Source of the DNA: Salinimicrobium profundisediminis
GTDB taxonomy: Bacteria; Bacteroidota; Bacteroidia; Flavobacteriales; Flavobacteriaceae
Direction: 5' to 3'
Assembly: GCF_026241755.1 (NCBI RefSeq)
Contig: NZ_JAPJDA010000001.1
Span: 227,961-291,960, forward strand
DNA length: 64,000 bases
Positions within the stretch are counted from its first letter, which is position 1. Each line of letters opens with the position of its first letter. Below are positions 8,016 to 16,887 of the stretch, piece by piece. The notes beneath the pieces are model-generated. The model searched no databases. It was not told the origin of the DNA and was given only the letters and a program-made list of their open reading frames with translations. A program made the translations under genes and the position numbers.

Positions 8016-9197
8016 ATGAGTTATCAAGTAAACGAAAAAGGATATTACGGAGATTTTGGCGGCGCCTTTATTCCCGAAATGTTATACCCAAATGTGGAAG
8101 AACTCCGTTCCCGCTATTTGAATATCATGCAGGAAGAGAGTTTTCAGAAGGAATTCCGCCAGCTGCTGAAGGATTATGTAGGGCGGCCCACCCCGCTTTA
8201 TTTTGCTGAAAGATTTAGCGAGAAATTCGGCACTAAAATATATCTGAAGCGCGAAGATCTCTGCCATACGGGGGCACATAAAGTTAATAATACAATCGGG
8301 CAGATCCTTATGGCAAAGCGCCTGGGCAAAAACCGAATTATTGCTGAAACCGGGGCAGGCCAGCACGGCGTTGCCACTGCGACGGTTTGTGCTTTAATGG
8401 GCATTGAGTGCGTGGTGTATATGGGCGAGATTGACATTAAAAGGCAGGCGCCAAATGTGGCCCGGATGAAGATGCTGGGCGCTACGGTGGTGCCGGCAAA
8501 ATCGGGCAGCCGAACATTGAAAGATGCCACCAATGAAGCCATCCGCGACTGGATCAACAATCCGGTAGACACGCATTACATCATTGGTTCGGTGGTGGGG
8601 CCTCATCCCTACCCCGATATGGTAGCCCGTTTCCAGAGTGTTATTTCTGAAGAGGTGAAAAAGCAGTTGCAGGAAAAAGAAGACCGTGAAGCACCAGATC
8701 ATGTGGTAGCCTGTGTGGGCGGAGGCAGTAATGCCGCCGGAATTTACTATCACTACCTCGACAATGAGAAAGTAAATATCATCGCTGTGGAAGCCGCCGG
8801 GGAAGGAATACTTACCGGAAAAAGTGCTGCAACCTCGGCTCTTGGCCGCGAAGGGATTATTCACGGTAGCAAAACCCTGCTGATGCAAACCGATGACGGG
8901 CAGATCACCGAACCTTATTCCATCTCCGCCGGACTGGATTATCCGGGGGTTGGGCCTATGCATGCGAACTTATTCAGGACCGGCCGCGGGGAATTTATTT
9001 CGGTTACCGATGAAGAAGCCATGGCTGCCGGGTTGCAACTTTGTAAGCTGGAAGGGATCATTCCGGCGATTGAAACAGCCCATGCTTTAGCCATTTTTGA
9101 CAAAAGAAAATTTGAAAAAGATGAAGTGGTTGTAGTGAACTTATCGGGTCGCGGGGACAAAGACCTGAATACTTATATAGAACATTTTAATTTGTAA
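8016..9197 (+). CDS. trpB: Tryptophan synthase beta chain
   Basis: PLP enzyme that joins indole and serine to form tryptophan, as part of the alpha2beta2 complex with TrpA. The 393 residues are full length. The PLP Lys lies in [13 protein letters not shown] (about residues 84-96), the phosphate-binding loop is [10 protein letters not shown] and the C-terminal NLSGRGDKD is intact. [12 protein letters not shown] and KREDLCHTG are also family motifs. Separated from trpA by 157 bases of repeat DNA, the only large gap in the operon, so the distal gene may depend on read-through past the hairpin at 9309-9341. Confidence 0.98.
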   Translation: MSYQVNEKGYYGDFGGAFIPEMLYPNVEELRSRYLNIMQEESFQKEFRQLLKDYVGRPTPLYFAERFSEKFGTKIYLKREDLCHTGAHKVNNTIGQILMAKRLGKNRIIAETGAGQHGVATATVCALMGIECVVYMGEIDIKRQAPNVARMKMLGATVVPAKSGSRTLKDATNEAIRDWINNPVDTHYIIGSVVGPHPYPDMVARFQSVISEEVKKQLQEKEDREAPDHVVACVGGGSNAAGIYYHYLDNEKVNIIAVEAAGEGILTGKSAATSALGREGIIHGSKTLLMQTDDGQITEPYSISAGLDYPGVGPMHANLFRTGRGEFISVTDEEAMAAGLQLCKLEGIIPAIETAHALAIFDKRKFEKDEVVVVNLSGRGDKDLNTYIEHFNL

Positions 9198-9199
9198 AT

Positions 9200-9341
9200 A
9201 AAGCAGACCTCACAGGTTTTAAAAACTACCGTCATCCTAAACTTATTTCAGGATCTAATGGAAGCTGAAATTCCCGACAGTTAGGGACAGCTTAACGTAG
9301 AAATAAATCAAACCTAACAGGTTTTGAAAACCTGTTAGGTT
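9200..9341. repeat. Composite repeat in the trpB-trpA gap
   Basis: Three units can be seen. At 9204-9226 is a single arm related to CAGACCTCACAGGTTTT. At 9231-9257 there is a GTCATCCTAAACTTATTTCAG-like unit. At 9309-9341 lies a near-perfect palindrome with 16-base arms (AAACCTAACAGGTTTT and its complement). The first and third look like variants of one hairpin family, and all three resemble dispersed intergenic repeats common in Bacteroidetes. No T-tract follows the hairpin, so it is not a convincing terminator. Confidence 0.65.
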
Positions 9342-9354
9342 TAAATCAGAATAA

Positions 9355-10122
9355 ATGAACAGAATCAAACAAAAACTCCAGGAAAATTCTTCAAAAAAGC
9401 TGCTTTCCATCTACTTTACCGCCGGTTATCCTCAACCTGAAGATACAGTTACAATTTTAAAGGAACTACAAAGCAGCGGTGTAGACATGGTTGAAATTGG
9501 ATTGCCCTTTAGTGATCCTTTGGCAGACGGGCCGGTAATTCAAAGAAGTTCGGAGATTGCGCTGGAAAACGGCATGACCACCACAAAACTTTTTGATCAG
9601 TTGGAGAACATCAGGGAAACCATTAATATTCCGTTGTTGATCATGGGATATTTTAATCCGATACTTCAGTACGGGGTGGAGAAATTCTGCCGCAAGTGCA
9701 GTGAAACAGGTATTGACGGACTTATTATTCCCGATCTTCCGCTGGAAGAGTATCAGCTGCATTATAGAGAGATATTTCAGCAGTACGATCTGCTTCCGGT
9801 GTTCCTGATCACGCCTCAAACTTCCGAAGAAAGAATAAGAGAGATTGATGAAGCTTCCGAAGGGTTTATCTATATGGTGAGTACCGCCGCGGTGACCGGA
9901 GGAACAGGAGGTTTTGGAGACACGCAAAAGGAGTATTTTACCAGGGTGTCAAAAATGGCATTAAAGAACCCTCTTATTGTAGGATTTGGAATAAAGGATC
10001 GCGAGAGTTTTGAGCAGGCTACGGCGGTGACGAATGGCGCAATTATTGGCAGTGCTTTTATCAAGCAGCTTACTAACGGAGGCACCTCCGGGATTTCGGA
10101 TTTTATAAGTTCCATAAGATAA
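9355..10122 (+). CDS. trpA: Tryptophan synthase alpha chain
   Basis: Cleaves indole-3-glycerol phosphate to indole, which is channelled to TrpB. 255 residues with both catalytic acids: the Glu in MVEIGLPFSDP and the Asp in SDPLADGP (about residues 45-58). The loop GFIYMVSTAAVTGGTG and the phosphate-binding VGFGIKD and AIIGSAFI are present. Last gene of the operon, separated from trpB by repeat DNA. No obvious terminator follows, and the next small gene on the same strand starts 81 bases later. Confidence 0.97.
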   Translation: MNRIKQKLQENSSKKLLSIYFTAGYPQPEDTVTILKELQSSGVDMVEIGLPFSDPLADGPVIQRSSEIALENGMTTTKLFDQLENIRETINIPLLIMGYFNPILQYGVEKFCRKCSETGIDGLIIPDLPLEEYQLHYREIFQQYDLLPVFLITPQTSEERIREIDEASEGFIYMVSTAAVTGGTGGFGDTQKEYFTRVSKMALKNPLIVGFGIKDRESFEQATAVTNGAIIGSAFIKQLTNGGTSGISDFISSIR

Positions 10123-10202
10123 TTAACCCTCTTATTAACAAGTATTTAATAGAGCTCGGGTATGAATTTTCGTATCTTGAAGTGAATTCAAAAAACGAAA
10201 TT

Positions 10203-10349
10203 ATGGGACGTATAGAAGATAAACACGATAAAAGAAAAAGAAGTAGTGATAATGATCCTCTTAGTGGCCAGATAGGAAACCGCGATAGGGAAACGAACGA
10301 ATTTGATCTTGAAAAAGACAATATCAAAGACCAGCAGAACAAAAAGTAA
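10203..10349 (+). CDS. Small hydrophilic protein, 48 residues
   Basis: Very small, highly charged protein (MGRIEDKHDKRKRSSDNDPL at its start, ending DQQNKK) without a recognisable domain. Reasons to think it real: ATG start, normal codon use, and a stop codon sharing bases with the ATG of the following THX-like gene (TAATG), suggesting translational coupling. It sits 81 bases after trpA on the same strand. Function unknown; a ribosome-associated role would be a guess from its neighbour only. Confidence 0.5.
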   Translation: MGRIEDKHDKRKRSSDNDPLSGQIGNRDRETNEFDLEKDNIKDQQNKK

Positions 10350-10483
10350 TGGGCAAGGGTGAAAAAAAGACCAAAACCGGTAAGAATCCGCTCAATACCT
10401 TCGGAAAGCTGCGACCCAAAAGAGGGAAATTTACCACGAAACCACAGCAAATAAAAAATCCGCTAGAAAAAGAATCCGTTTAG
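10349..10483 (+). CDS. Ribosomal protein THX-like small basic protein
   Basis: A 44-residue basic protein starting MGKGEKKTKTGKNPLNTFGK. The opening MGKG(D/E)KK(T/S), the following TGK and the GK.RPKRGK run resemble the Bacteroidetes type of 30S ribosomal protein THX, a small protein that stabilises the head of the small subunit. Its central part is more divergent than usual, so the call is a resemblance rather than certain. The ATG overlaps the stop of the preceding 48-residue gene, and the last four bases overlap the convergent glycosylase gene. Too short for routine gene calling. Confidence 0.6.
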   Translation: MGKGEKKTKTGKNPLNTFGKLRPKRGKFTTKPQQIKNPLEKESV

Positions 10484-11145
10484 TCCTCAAAAAACTGACG
10501 GTATTGCAAGACCCTGAAATCAATTGTATTGAATTCAGGGTCTTGTTTTTTTAAGTGTTTGTACAGCTCCATACTTCCAATAGCCCTGTTCGCAGATCCC
10601 GACGGTGCGGTGAGTGATACCGTATTGATTGGCCGCCCATCCAGCAGGAACTGGTGTACCCTGGGCACATCATTGGAAATCACCTTGATCTTAATATCAT
10701 GATGCTTTAGGAGCTTTCTGAAGAAGAACTCAGGGCCGTTTTTACTGTTTCCGCCGGTAAATAACAACGTATCTATTTCTGGATGTTTCCGAAGGATTCC
10801 GATAAGATCCCGCAACTCTACGTGGAGCATTCCGAGGTCTGAGGCGTCTATTTTGTCCCTCCTGCAACTTTCTACCGTATCGCAAATCCCAATCCCCTTA
10901 CTCGCCAGGAAATCCTTTCGCTGTTTTACGGCTTCGGGAGTATTCTCAAATTTGAGATCCAGATCAAAGATCCTGTCGATGATTTGCCACAACATCCCGT
11001 CCCTGCTGCCATAGCAAAAATCCACATCATCTTCTTTTAATTCCCCTGTTGTAAACCGGGGTGGTGGCAAGGTGCCAACAATGAGTTTCGTAGCATTTTC
11101 GGGAATAAATGGTTTGTAGGGATGTTGGTGATGAAACAGGTTCAA
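10480..11145 (-). CDS. Uracil-DNA glycosylase superfamily protein
   Basis: 221-residue protein with the layout of the uracil-DNA glycosylase superfamily, closest to single-domain Mug/HDG-type enzymes: an N-terminal GTLPPPRF loop (about residues 28-35), then GMLWQIIDRIF, RKDFLASKGIGICD and a later strand LLFTGGNS. This family removes deaminated bases (uracil, hypoxanthine) from DNA. The catalytic residue cannot be assigned with certainty because subfamilies differ. Its 3' end overlaps the THX-like gene by four bases. Repair function is inference from the fold family; specificity unknown. Confidence 0.65.
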   Translation of the reverse strand: MNLFHHQHPYKPFIPENATKLIVGTLPPPRFTTGELKEDDVDFCYGSRDGMLWQIIDRIFDLDLKFENTPEAVKQRKDFLASKGIGICDTVESCRRDKIDASDLGMLHVELRDLIGILRKHPEIDTLLFTGGNSKNGPEFFFRKLLKHHDIKIKVISNDVPRVHQFLLDGRPINTVSLTAPSGSANRAIGSMELYKHLKKQDPEFNTIDFRVLQYRQFFED

Positions 11146-11262
11146 GGTTTAATGTTTAAGGTTTATCTCACGATCCAGGTTGCAGGTTACAAGTCTGACA
11201 AGGTGTTGCGGGTTGCGCAAAAATCAATATTGGAATTTGGTGCTTGAAATTTGGTGCTTTAA

Positions 11263-11368
11263 TCTCAATTCTCAGTACTAACTTCTCAATACTTTTATTG
11301 CGTAATAGGCACGGATTGCAAATCCGCGCCATCTATTTCTCAATACTCAGTACTAACTTCTCAATACT
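11263..11368. repeat. 31-bp direct repeats flanking a 23-bp palindrome
   Basis: Two 31-base copies (11263-11293 and 11338-11368) beginning TCTCAAT and sharing CTCAGTACTAACTTCTCAAT differ at a single position. Between them, at about 11308-11331, lies a palindrome-like element GGCACGGATTGCAAATCCG followed by CGCC. The second copy reaches into the pyc stop codon. Upstream (11233-11259) a shorter tandem repeat of TTTGGTGCTT occurs. The hairpin resembles REP elements mobilised by IS200-like RAYT transposases, but no transposase is in the window. Confidence 0.7.
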
Positions 11369-14300
11369 ATTTAAGCACAACCACCAGATCATCGGCATAC
11401 ACCATGTCTCCTTCTTTGAGCACGATCTTGTCTACTTCTCCCGCAGTATTGGCGGTGATGGTAGTTTCCATTTTCATAGCCTCGATCACAAACAGCGGCT
11501 GATTTTTCTCCACTTTTTGCCCCGGCTCCACCTGGATATTTGACAGGGCTCCCTGTAGTGGTGCGCCTACCTGCTTTTTGTCGTTTTTATCGACTTTTTG
11601 ATGTACTACTTTCTCTACCTTAACAGATCGGTCTTTAACTTCTACTGCCCTGGTTTGGCCATTTACTTTAAAGAAAACTTTTGCCATTCCGTCTTCATCG
11701 GTTTCTCCAATAGACAGGAATTCGATAAGCAGCGTTTTACCACGGTCAAGATCTACAATGATCTCTTCTCCGGGTTCCATCCCATAGAAGAAATTCTTTG
11801 TAGGCACATTCATTACTTCTCCAAATTCTACATGGTGGTTATAAAAATCTGTAAATACTTTTGGATATAATTTATAGGAAAGGAAATCGGTGATCTCCAC
11901 GTCCCTGCCCATTCCTTCACTGAAGGTTTTTTCAAATTCGGCAAATTCCTTTTCAAAATCTATGGGTTCCAAATGTGCGTTTGGCCTTTCGGTATAAGGT
12001 TTTTCATCCTTGAGGACGATCTTCTGGATCTTTTCAGGAAATCCTCCATGAGGCTGACCAAGATCTCCTCTAAAGAAACTTTTTACTGACTGGGGAAAAG
12101 AAATATTTTCTCCTTTTTCAAGCACATCTTCTATTGAAAGATTATTACTAACCAGGTACTGCGCCATATCGCCCACCACTTTTGAGCTGGGTGTAACTTT
12201 GATGATGTCGCCAAAAAGGTCATTTACTTTGCTGTACATTTCAGTGATCTCGTGAAAACGATCGGCCAGGCCAAGGCTTTCTGCCTGCGGCTTGAGGTTG
12301 GAATATTGTCCACCGGGAATTTCATGCTTATAAACTTCTCCCGAACCTGCCTTTAAGCCAGATTCAAAAGGATAGTAGTAGCGCCTTACAGCCTCCCAGT
12401 ATTGGGAATATTCATTTAGTTTATCTGTATTAAAAGCCCTTCCGCGGTCATGGAACCTCAACATTTCCACTATAGAGTTGAAGTTTGGTTGCGAGGTAAG
12501 GCCCGAGAGACCTCCAAGGGCAACATCAACCACATCTACCCCGGCTTCTATGGCTTTAAGGTAAGTTGCCGCCTGAATGGAGGAGGTGTCATGCGTATGT
12601 AAATGGATTGGTACATTAATTCTGGATTTAAGAGCCGATACCAGTTCAAAAGCTGCATCGGGCTTCAGGATACCCGCCATATCTTTGATCCCGATAATAT
12701 GTGCCCCGGCATTCTCAATATCTTTACCGAGCTGCACGTAATAGTCGAGGTTGTATTTTGTTTGTTTCGGATCCATTAGATCTCCCGTATAGCAGATGGT
12801 TCCTTCTGCCAGCCCGTTAGTTTTATTTCTAACATGTTCAATACACGGAGCGATGGATTTCATCCAGTTAAGACTGTCAAAGATTCTGAAGACATCAACT
12901 CCATTTTCCCAGGCCTGTTCCACAAATTTCTCAATCAGGTTATCGGGATAGGCCGTGTAGCCCACACCATTAGAACCACGCAAAAGCATTTGCAGGAGCA
13001 CATTGGGCATTGCCGCGCGAAGCCTTCTTAACCTTTCCCATGGATCCTCTTTCAAGAATCGCATACAAACATCGAAGGTGGCACCTCCCCAAACTTCCAT
13101 ACTGAAAACTTCAGGGTGGTTTCGGGCAAAACCTTCGGCTACTTTTTCCATATCATAGGTACGCATACGCGTAGCCAGCAGACTCTGGTGTGCATCACGC
13201 ATGGTAGTGTCGGTAAAATGCACCTTCCCATCATGTAAAAGCCAGCGAGAAAACTTTTCGGGACCGTATTCCTTTAGCAAATCTTTAGTGCCCCTTGGAT
13301 AACCGTTATCCTTAAAAGAGGGAACTGCAGGCTTAATAAATTTCTTCTTTTCAGGGTTTTTCACATCCTCACTTCCATTGATGATCACATCTCCCAGGAA
13401 CTTTACCATTTTTGTCGCCCGGTTGCGTGTCTTCCTGATCTTGAAAAGATCCGGATTATCTTTAATGAAATTCACAGTCACATCGCCCTGCCTGAAGGTT
13501 TGATGCGACAGGATATTATCGAGGAAACCAATATTGGTCATCACACCCCTTATCCTGAACTCGGCCAGTGCCCTACGCATTTTTCGGCAGGCGCCATCAA
13601 GAGTACGGCTGCTGGCCGACACTTTCACCAGCATAGAATCAAAGAAAGGAGAAACTTTTACACCCTGGTAAATACTACCGGCATCCAGTCTAATCCCAAA
13701 ACCTGATGCACTTCTATAAGTGGTGATGGTACCGTAATCTGGTTTAAAATCATTTGTAGGATCTTCGGTAGTGATTCGGCATTGCAAAGCATAACCGCTT
13801 ATCTTAATAGATTCCTGAGATTCAATTTTGATTTGTTTGTCACTCAGTTTATAGCCACCGGCAATAAAGATCTGCGCCTTAACGAGGTCAATATTCGTAA
13901 TGATCTCGGTGACGGTGTGCTCCACCTGAATCCTGGGGTTTACTTCAATAAAGAAGATCTCCCCGGTTCTGTCTACCAGGAACTCTACAGTCCCAATATT
14001 GTTGTAATCTACGGCCTTACAAAGTTTAACCGCATAATCGTAAAGGTTCTGTTTTACTTTTTCATCAAGCCCCATCGAAGGAGCAAATTCAATTACTTTC
14101 TGGTATCTGCGCTGTACAGAACAATCCCTCTCAAACAGGTGCACCAAATTACCATGGTGGTCACCCACAATTTGTATCTCGATATGTTTGGGATCTTCCA
14201 CGAATTTCTCCAGGAAAACGGTGTCATCGCCAAAAGCATTTTTCGCCTCCCTTTTAGATTCATTAAAGCCACTTTTTAGATCATCTTCTGAGCGTATTAC

Positions 14301-14813
14301 CCGCATACCGCGGCCTCCCCCGCCCGATGCAGCCTTAAGCATGACCGGATATCCAATTTTTTCAGCTTCTTCAAGCGCAATTTCAACTGTAGTAAGGTCT
14401 TTTTCATTACTCCGAATAACCGGAATATCATTTGCCACCGCAACTTCCTTGGCTTTTACTTTGTCTCCTAAAGATCTAAGCACAGAAACTTTTGGACCTA
14501 TAAAAATGATCCCGTTTTCTTCACATTGTTTAGCAAATTCGGCATTTTCAGAAAGAAATCCGTAGCCGGGATGAATAGCATCTACGCCGTTCTTTTTGGC
14601 CACCTTTATTATGGCTTCTATATCTAAATAAGGTTTTAAAGGATCTTTATCTGCCCCTATCTGGTAAGATTCATCAGCCTTGTAACGGTGTAGCGAATAG
14701 CGATCTTCATAGGTATAGATCCCTACGGTTCTCAACCCAATCTCTGTACAGGCCCTAAAGATTCGTATGGCTATTTCTCCTCTGTTTGCTACTAAAACCT
14801 TTTTAATTTTCAT
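11367..14813 (-). CDS. pyc: Pyruvate carboxylase
   Basis: Carboxylates pyruvate to oxaloacetate, refilling the TCA cycle. All three parts are in one 1148-residue chain, the usual length. A biotin carboxylase/ATP-grasp half occupies about 1-450 (KVLVANRGEIAIRIFRA, ASGGGGRGMRV, EVNPRIQVEHTVTE). The carboxyltransferase barrel covers about 530-810 (FTDTTMRDAHQSLLATRMR; the metal-site HLHTHDTS). A C-terminal biotinyl domain has EAMKME with the biotin-accepting Lys1114. Biotin is probably attached by the BirA encoded at 25075-25809. The stop codon lies within one copy of a 31-bp direct repeat. Tetramerisation is family knowledge. Confidence 0.97.
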   Translation of the reverse strand: MKIKKVLVANRGEIAIRIFRACTEIGLRTVGIYTYEDRYSLHRYKADESYQIGADKDPLKPYLDIEAIIKVAKKNGVDAIHPGYGFLSENAEFAKQCEENGIIFIGPKVSVLRSLGDKVKAKEVAVANDIPVIRSNEKDLTTVEIALEEAEKIGYPVMLKAASGGGGRGMRVIRSEDDLKSGFNESKREAKNAFGDDTVFLEKFVEDPKHIEIQIVGDHHGNLVHLFERDCSVQRRYQKVIEFAPSMGLDEKVKQNLYDYAVKLCKAVDYNNIGTVEFLVDRTGEIFFIEVNPRIQVEHTVTEIITNIDLVKAQIFIAGGYKLSDKQIKIESQESIKISGYALQCRITTEDPTNDFKPDYGTITTYRSASGFGIRLDAGSIYQGVKVSPFFDSMLVKVSASSRTLDGACRKMRRALAEFRIRGVMTNIGFLDNILSHQTFRQGDVTVNFIKDNPDLFKIRKTRNRATKMVKFLGDVIINGSEDVKNPEKKKFIKPAVPSFKDNGYPRGTKDLLKEYGPEKFSRWLLHDGKVHFTDTTMRDAHQSLLATRMRTYDMEKVAEGFARNHPEVFSMEVWGGATFDVCMRFLKEDPWERLRRLRAAMPNVLLQMLLRGSNGVGYTAYPDNLIEKFVEQAWENGVDVFRIFDSLNWMKSIAPCIEHVRNKTNGLAEGTICYTGDLMDPKQTKYNLDYYVQLGKDIENAGAHIIGIKDMAGILKPDAAFELVSALKSRINVPIHLHTHDTSSIQAATYLKAIEAGVDVVDVALGGLSGLTSQPNFNSIVEMLRFHDRGRAFNTDKLNEYSQYWEAVRRYYYPFESGLKAGSGEVYKHEIPGGQYSNLKPQAESLGLADRFHEITEMYSKVNDLFGDIIKVTPSSKVVGDMAQYLVSNNLSIEDVLEKGENISFPQSVKSFFRGDLGQPHGGFPEKIQKIVLKDEKPYTERPNAHLEPIDFEKEFAEFEKTFSEGMGRDVEITDFLSYKLYPKVFTDFYNHHVEFGEVMNVPTKNFFYGMEPGEEIIVDLDRGKTLLIEFLSIGETDEDGMAKVFFKVNGQTRAVEVKDRSVKVEKVVHQKVDKNDKKQVGAPLQGALSNIQVEPGQKVEKNQPLFVIEAMKMETTITANTAGEVDKIVLKEGDMVYADDLVVVLK

Positions 14814-14860
14814 TTTACGAACTTGCTTTTTTATTAATTTTATTTACTTCTGAAGACTCC

Positions 14861-14884
14861 TCAAAATATGACATTTTTGGAACC
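14861..14884. repeat. Copy of the recurrent AAAATGnCATTTTT palindrome
   Basis: TCAAAATATGACATTTTTGG upstream of pyc, an imperfect member of the palindrome family collected under findings. Confidence 0.5.
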
Positions 14885-14909
14885 TTATGCAGGTTCAGAA
14901 ATTAAAAAG

Positions 14910-14936
14910 AAAAAAGCGGTGAGACACCGCTTTTTT
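14910..14936 (-). terminator. Rho-independent terminator after yaaA
   Basis: Stem AAAAAAGCGGTG / CACCGCTTTTTT with a three-base loop, 30 bases after the yaaA stop; on the minus strand it ends in a long T-tract. Confidence 0.85.
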
Positions 14937-14965
14937 AAATACTTTAACAATTCCTGCTGCTGAAG

Positions 14966-15727
14966 CTATCTGGTAAAAACCGGCTCGTTTTCATTGGTAG
15001 TTTCTTCCGCCGAAAATCTATAGCCATCGCCATCAAAAGCTTTGAGCTGGTCAAGTGTCTGGGCTTCAGATTCAATTAGAAATCTGGCCATAGTACCACG
15101 GGCTTTTTTAGCAAAAAAACTGATGATCTTTAATTTTCCATTCTTGAAATCTTTAAATACCGGTGAAATGACCTGCACCTTTAGTTTTGAAGCATCTACA
15201 GCTTTAAAATACTCCTGACTGGCAAGATTCACAAAAAGTTCATCTTCTTTAAGTTCATTGTTCAAATAACCGGTCACCTTCTCCTGCCATACCTCATAAA
15301 GGTTCTTCTTTCGGTTTACCGGCAATGAAGTTCCCATTTCCAGGCGGTACGGCTGAATAAGATCCAGCGGCCTTAAAATTCCGTAGTAACCCGAAAGGAT
15401 CCGCAGGGAATCCTGCATAAAATCGATTTTTTCAGTAGGAATGGTATAGGCATCAAGCCCCGTATAAACATCTCCGGCAAAGGCGTAGACTGCAGGCCGG
15501 GAGTTTTGTTTGTTATGTTCTTCAGAAAATTCCTGATAGCGGCTGTAGTTAAGATCGGCCAGCTTATCGCTAATGCTCATGAGATCGGCGATTTCTTTTT
15601 TAGACATGCGCGAAAGCTTCCGGTTGATGCCGGCTGTAGTTTCCAGAAATGAGGGTTGTGTTCCTCTGGTGGTTGGCAGTTTAGATTTGTAGTCGAGGGT
15701 TTTGGCGGGTGATACAACTATTTTCAT
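14966..15727 (-). CDS. yaaA: YaaA family peroxide-stress protein
   Basis: Cytoplasmic protein of 253 residues (DUF328/UPF0246). In Escherichia coli YaaA limits intracellular free iron and DNA damage during hydrogen peroxide stress and binds DNA. Family hallmarks seen here are the N-terminal [22 protein letters not shown], the aromatic [28 protein letters not shown] and the C-terminal [15 protein letters not shown]. Length is standard and the start is clear. Single-gene unit with its own terminator; nothing local indicates regulation. Confidence 0.93.
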   Translation of the reverse strand: MKIVVSPAKTLDYKSKLPTTRGTQPSFLETTAGINRKLSRMSKKEIADLMSISDKLADLNYSRYQEFSEEHNKQNSRPAVYAFAGDVYTGLDAYTIPTEKIDFMQDSLRILSGYYGILRPLDLIQPYRLEMGTSLPVNRKKNLYEVWQEKVTGYLNNELKEDELFVNLASQEYFKAVDASKLKVQVISPVFKDFKNGKLKIISFFAKKARGTMARFLIESEAQTLDQLKAFDGDGYRFSAEETTNENEPVFTR

Positions 15728-15831
15728 GGAATGCTCTTAAGAAATTTTCTATTACCCCTCAAAAATATCAAATCCCGACAAGATTTCCTGCCGGGATCGT
15801 TTATTCCTTTTGATAGGTCTATCAAAAAAGC

Positions 15832-16887
15832 TTATTCATCAATGAATTCTTTCTGATTTTTAGCATAATTCCTCCATCGCTCTATACAATCCTGCATATC
15901 TTGTGGTACAGGAGAATCAAACCTTAGCCACTCGCCTGTTTCAGGATGTTTGAAGCCCAGGGTTTTTGCATGCAGTGCCTGCCGGGGCAGCACTTTAAAG
16001 CAGTTGTCTACAAACTGTTTGTATTTTGTGAAGGTTGTACCTTTCAAAATCTTATCACCACCATAGCGCTCATCATTAAAAAGCGTGTGGCCAATGTGCT
16101 TCATGTGAACCCTTATTTGGTGGGTTCTCCCGGTTTCAAGTTGGCAGGAAACCAAAGTCACATATCCCAGCCTTTCCAGGACCTTGAAATGCGTTACCGC
16201 CGGTTTTCCTTTATCTTCATCATCTCCCAGATACACGGTGTTTTGCAGTCTGTTTTTGGGGTGGCGGCCAATATTGCCTTCAACCGTACCTTCATCCTCT
16301 TCAACATTTCCCCAAACAAGAGCCACATACTCACGCTCGCTGCTTTTGTCAAAGAACTGCTTTGCCAGTTTGGTCATTGCCTTTTCGGTCTTTGCAATAA
16401 CGAGAAGTCCGCTGGTATCTTTGTCAATCCTGTGTACAAGCCCTGGGCGCTCATCGCTGTTTTGTGGCAGATTTTCAAAGTGGTAAACCAGCGCATTAAT
16501 AAGTGTGCCGCTGTAGTTCCCATGGCCGGGATGCACCACCATACCTGCTGGTTTGTTGACCACAAGCAGGGAATCGTCTTCATAGACAATATCCAGCGGA
16601 ATATCCTCTGGCGTGAGCAGGAATTCGTAAGGCGGATGCTCAAAAAGCACCTGTATCACATCTCCCGGCTTTACCTTATAATTAGATTTTACGGGAACTT
16701 CATTTACGTGAATATTGCCTTCTTTAGCCGCAGTTTGAATTTTATTACGAGTGGCCTTTTCGATATAATTCATCAGGAATTTATCTACCCGCAATGGCTG
16801 CTGGCCTTTATCGGCTACAAACCTGTGGTGTTCATACAGGTCATCATCGTTCTCTTCGGGTTCGGGGTTATTATTTTCAGAAATCAT
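15832..16887 (-). CDS. rluD: 23S rRNA pseudouridine synthase, RluD-like
   Basis: RluA-family pseudouridine synthase of 351 residues. An S4 RNA-binding domain is present at about 32-80 (LRVDKFLMNYI.KATRNKIQ), followed by the catalytic domain with HRIDKDTSGLL, in which Asp155 is the expected nucleophile. RTHQIRVHMKHIGH is the C-terminal signature. The combination of S4 domain and this length fits RluD (large-subunit helix 69) better than RluA. The start overlaps the end of the upstream PASTA gene by 11 bases, so the two are co-transcribed. The exact rRNA site is inferred from family. Confidence 0.92.
   Translation of the reverse strand: MISENNNPEPEENDDDLYEHHRFVADKGQQPLRVDKFLMNYIEKATRNKIQTAAKEGNIHVNEVPVKSNYKVKPGDVIQVLFEHPPYEFLLTPEDIPLDIVYEDDSLLVVNKPAGMVVHPGHGNYSGTLINALVYHFENLPQNSDERPGLVHRIDKDTSGLLVIAKTEKAMTKLAKQFFDKSSEREYVALVWGNVEEDEGTVEGNIGRHPKNRLQNTVYLGDDEDKGKPAVTHFKVLERLGYVTLVSCQLETGRTHQIRVHMKHIGHTLFNDERYGGDKILKGTTFTKYKQFVDNCFKVLPRQALHAKTLGFKHPETGEWLRFDSPVPQDMQDCIERWRNYAKNQKEFIDE

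Noticed and set aside
8394..8963. 189-codon minus-strand open frame inside trpB
   Set aside because: Antisense to a strongly conserved enzyme; a result of codon bias, not a gene.
9309..9341. Terminator between trpB and trpA
   Set aside because: Strong hairpin, but no T-tract and trpA needs expression with trpB; treated as a repeat.
11308..11331. tRNA-like fragment
   Set aside because: Only a 23-base palindrome; no acceptor stem, anticodon or T-arm.
15771..15827. Terminator for rluD
   Set aside because: Two hairpins (ATCCCG...CGGGAT and TTTTGATAG...CTATCAAAA) lie here, but neither has a convincing T-tract in the right direction; left unassigned.
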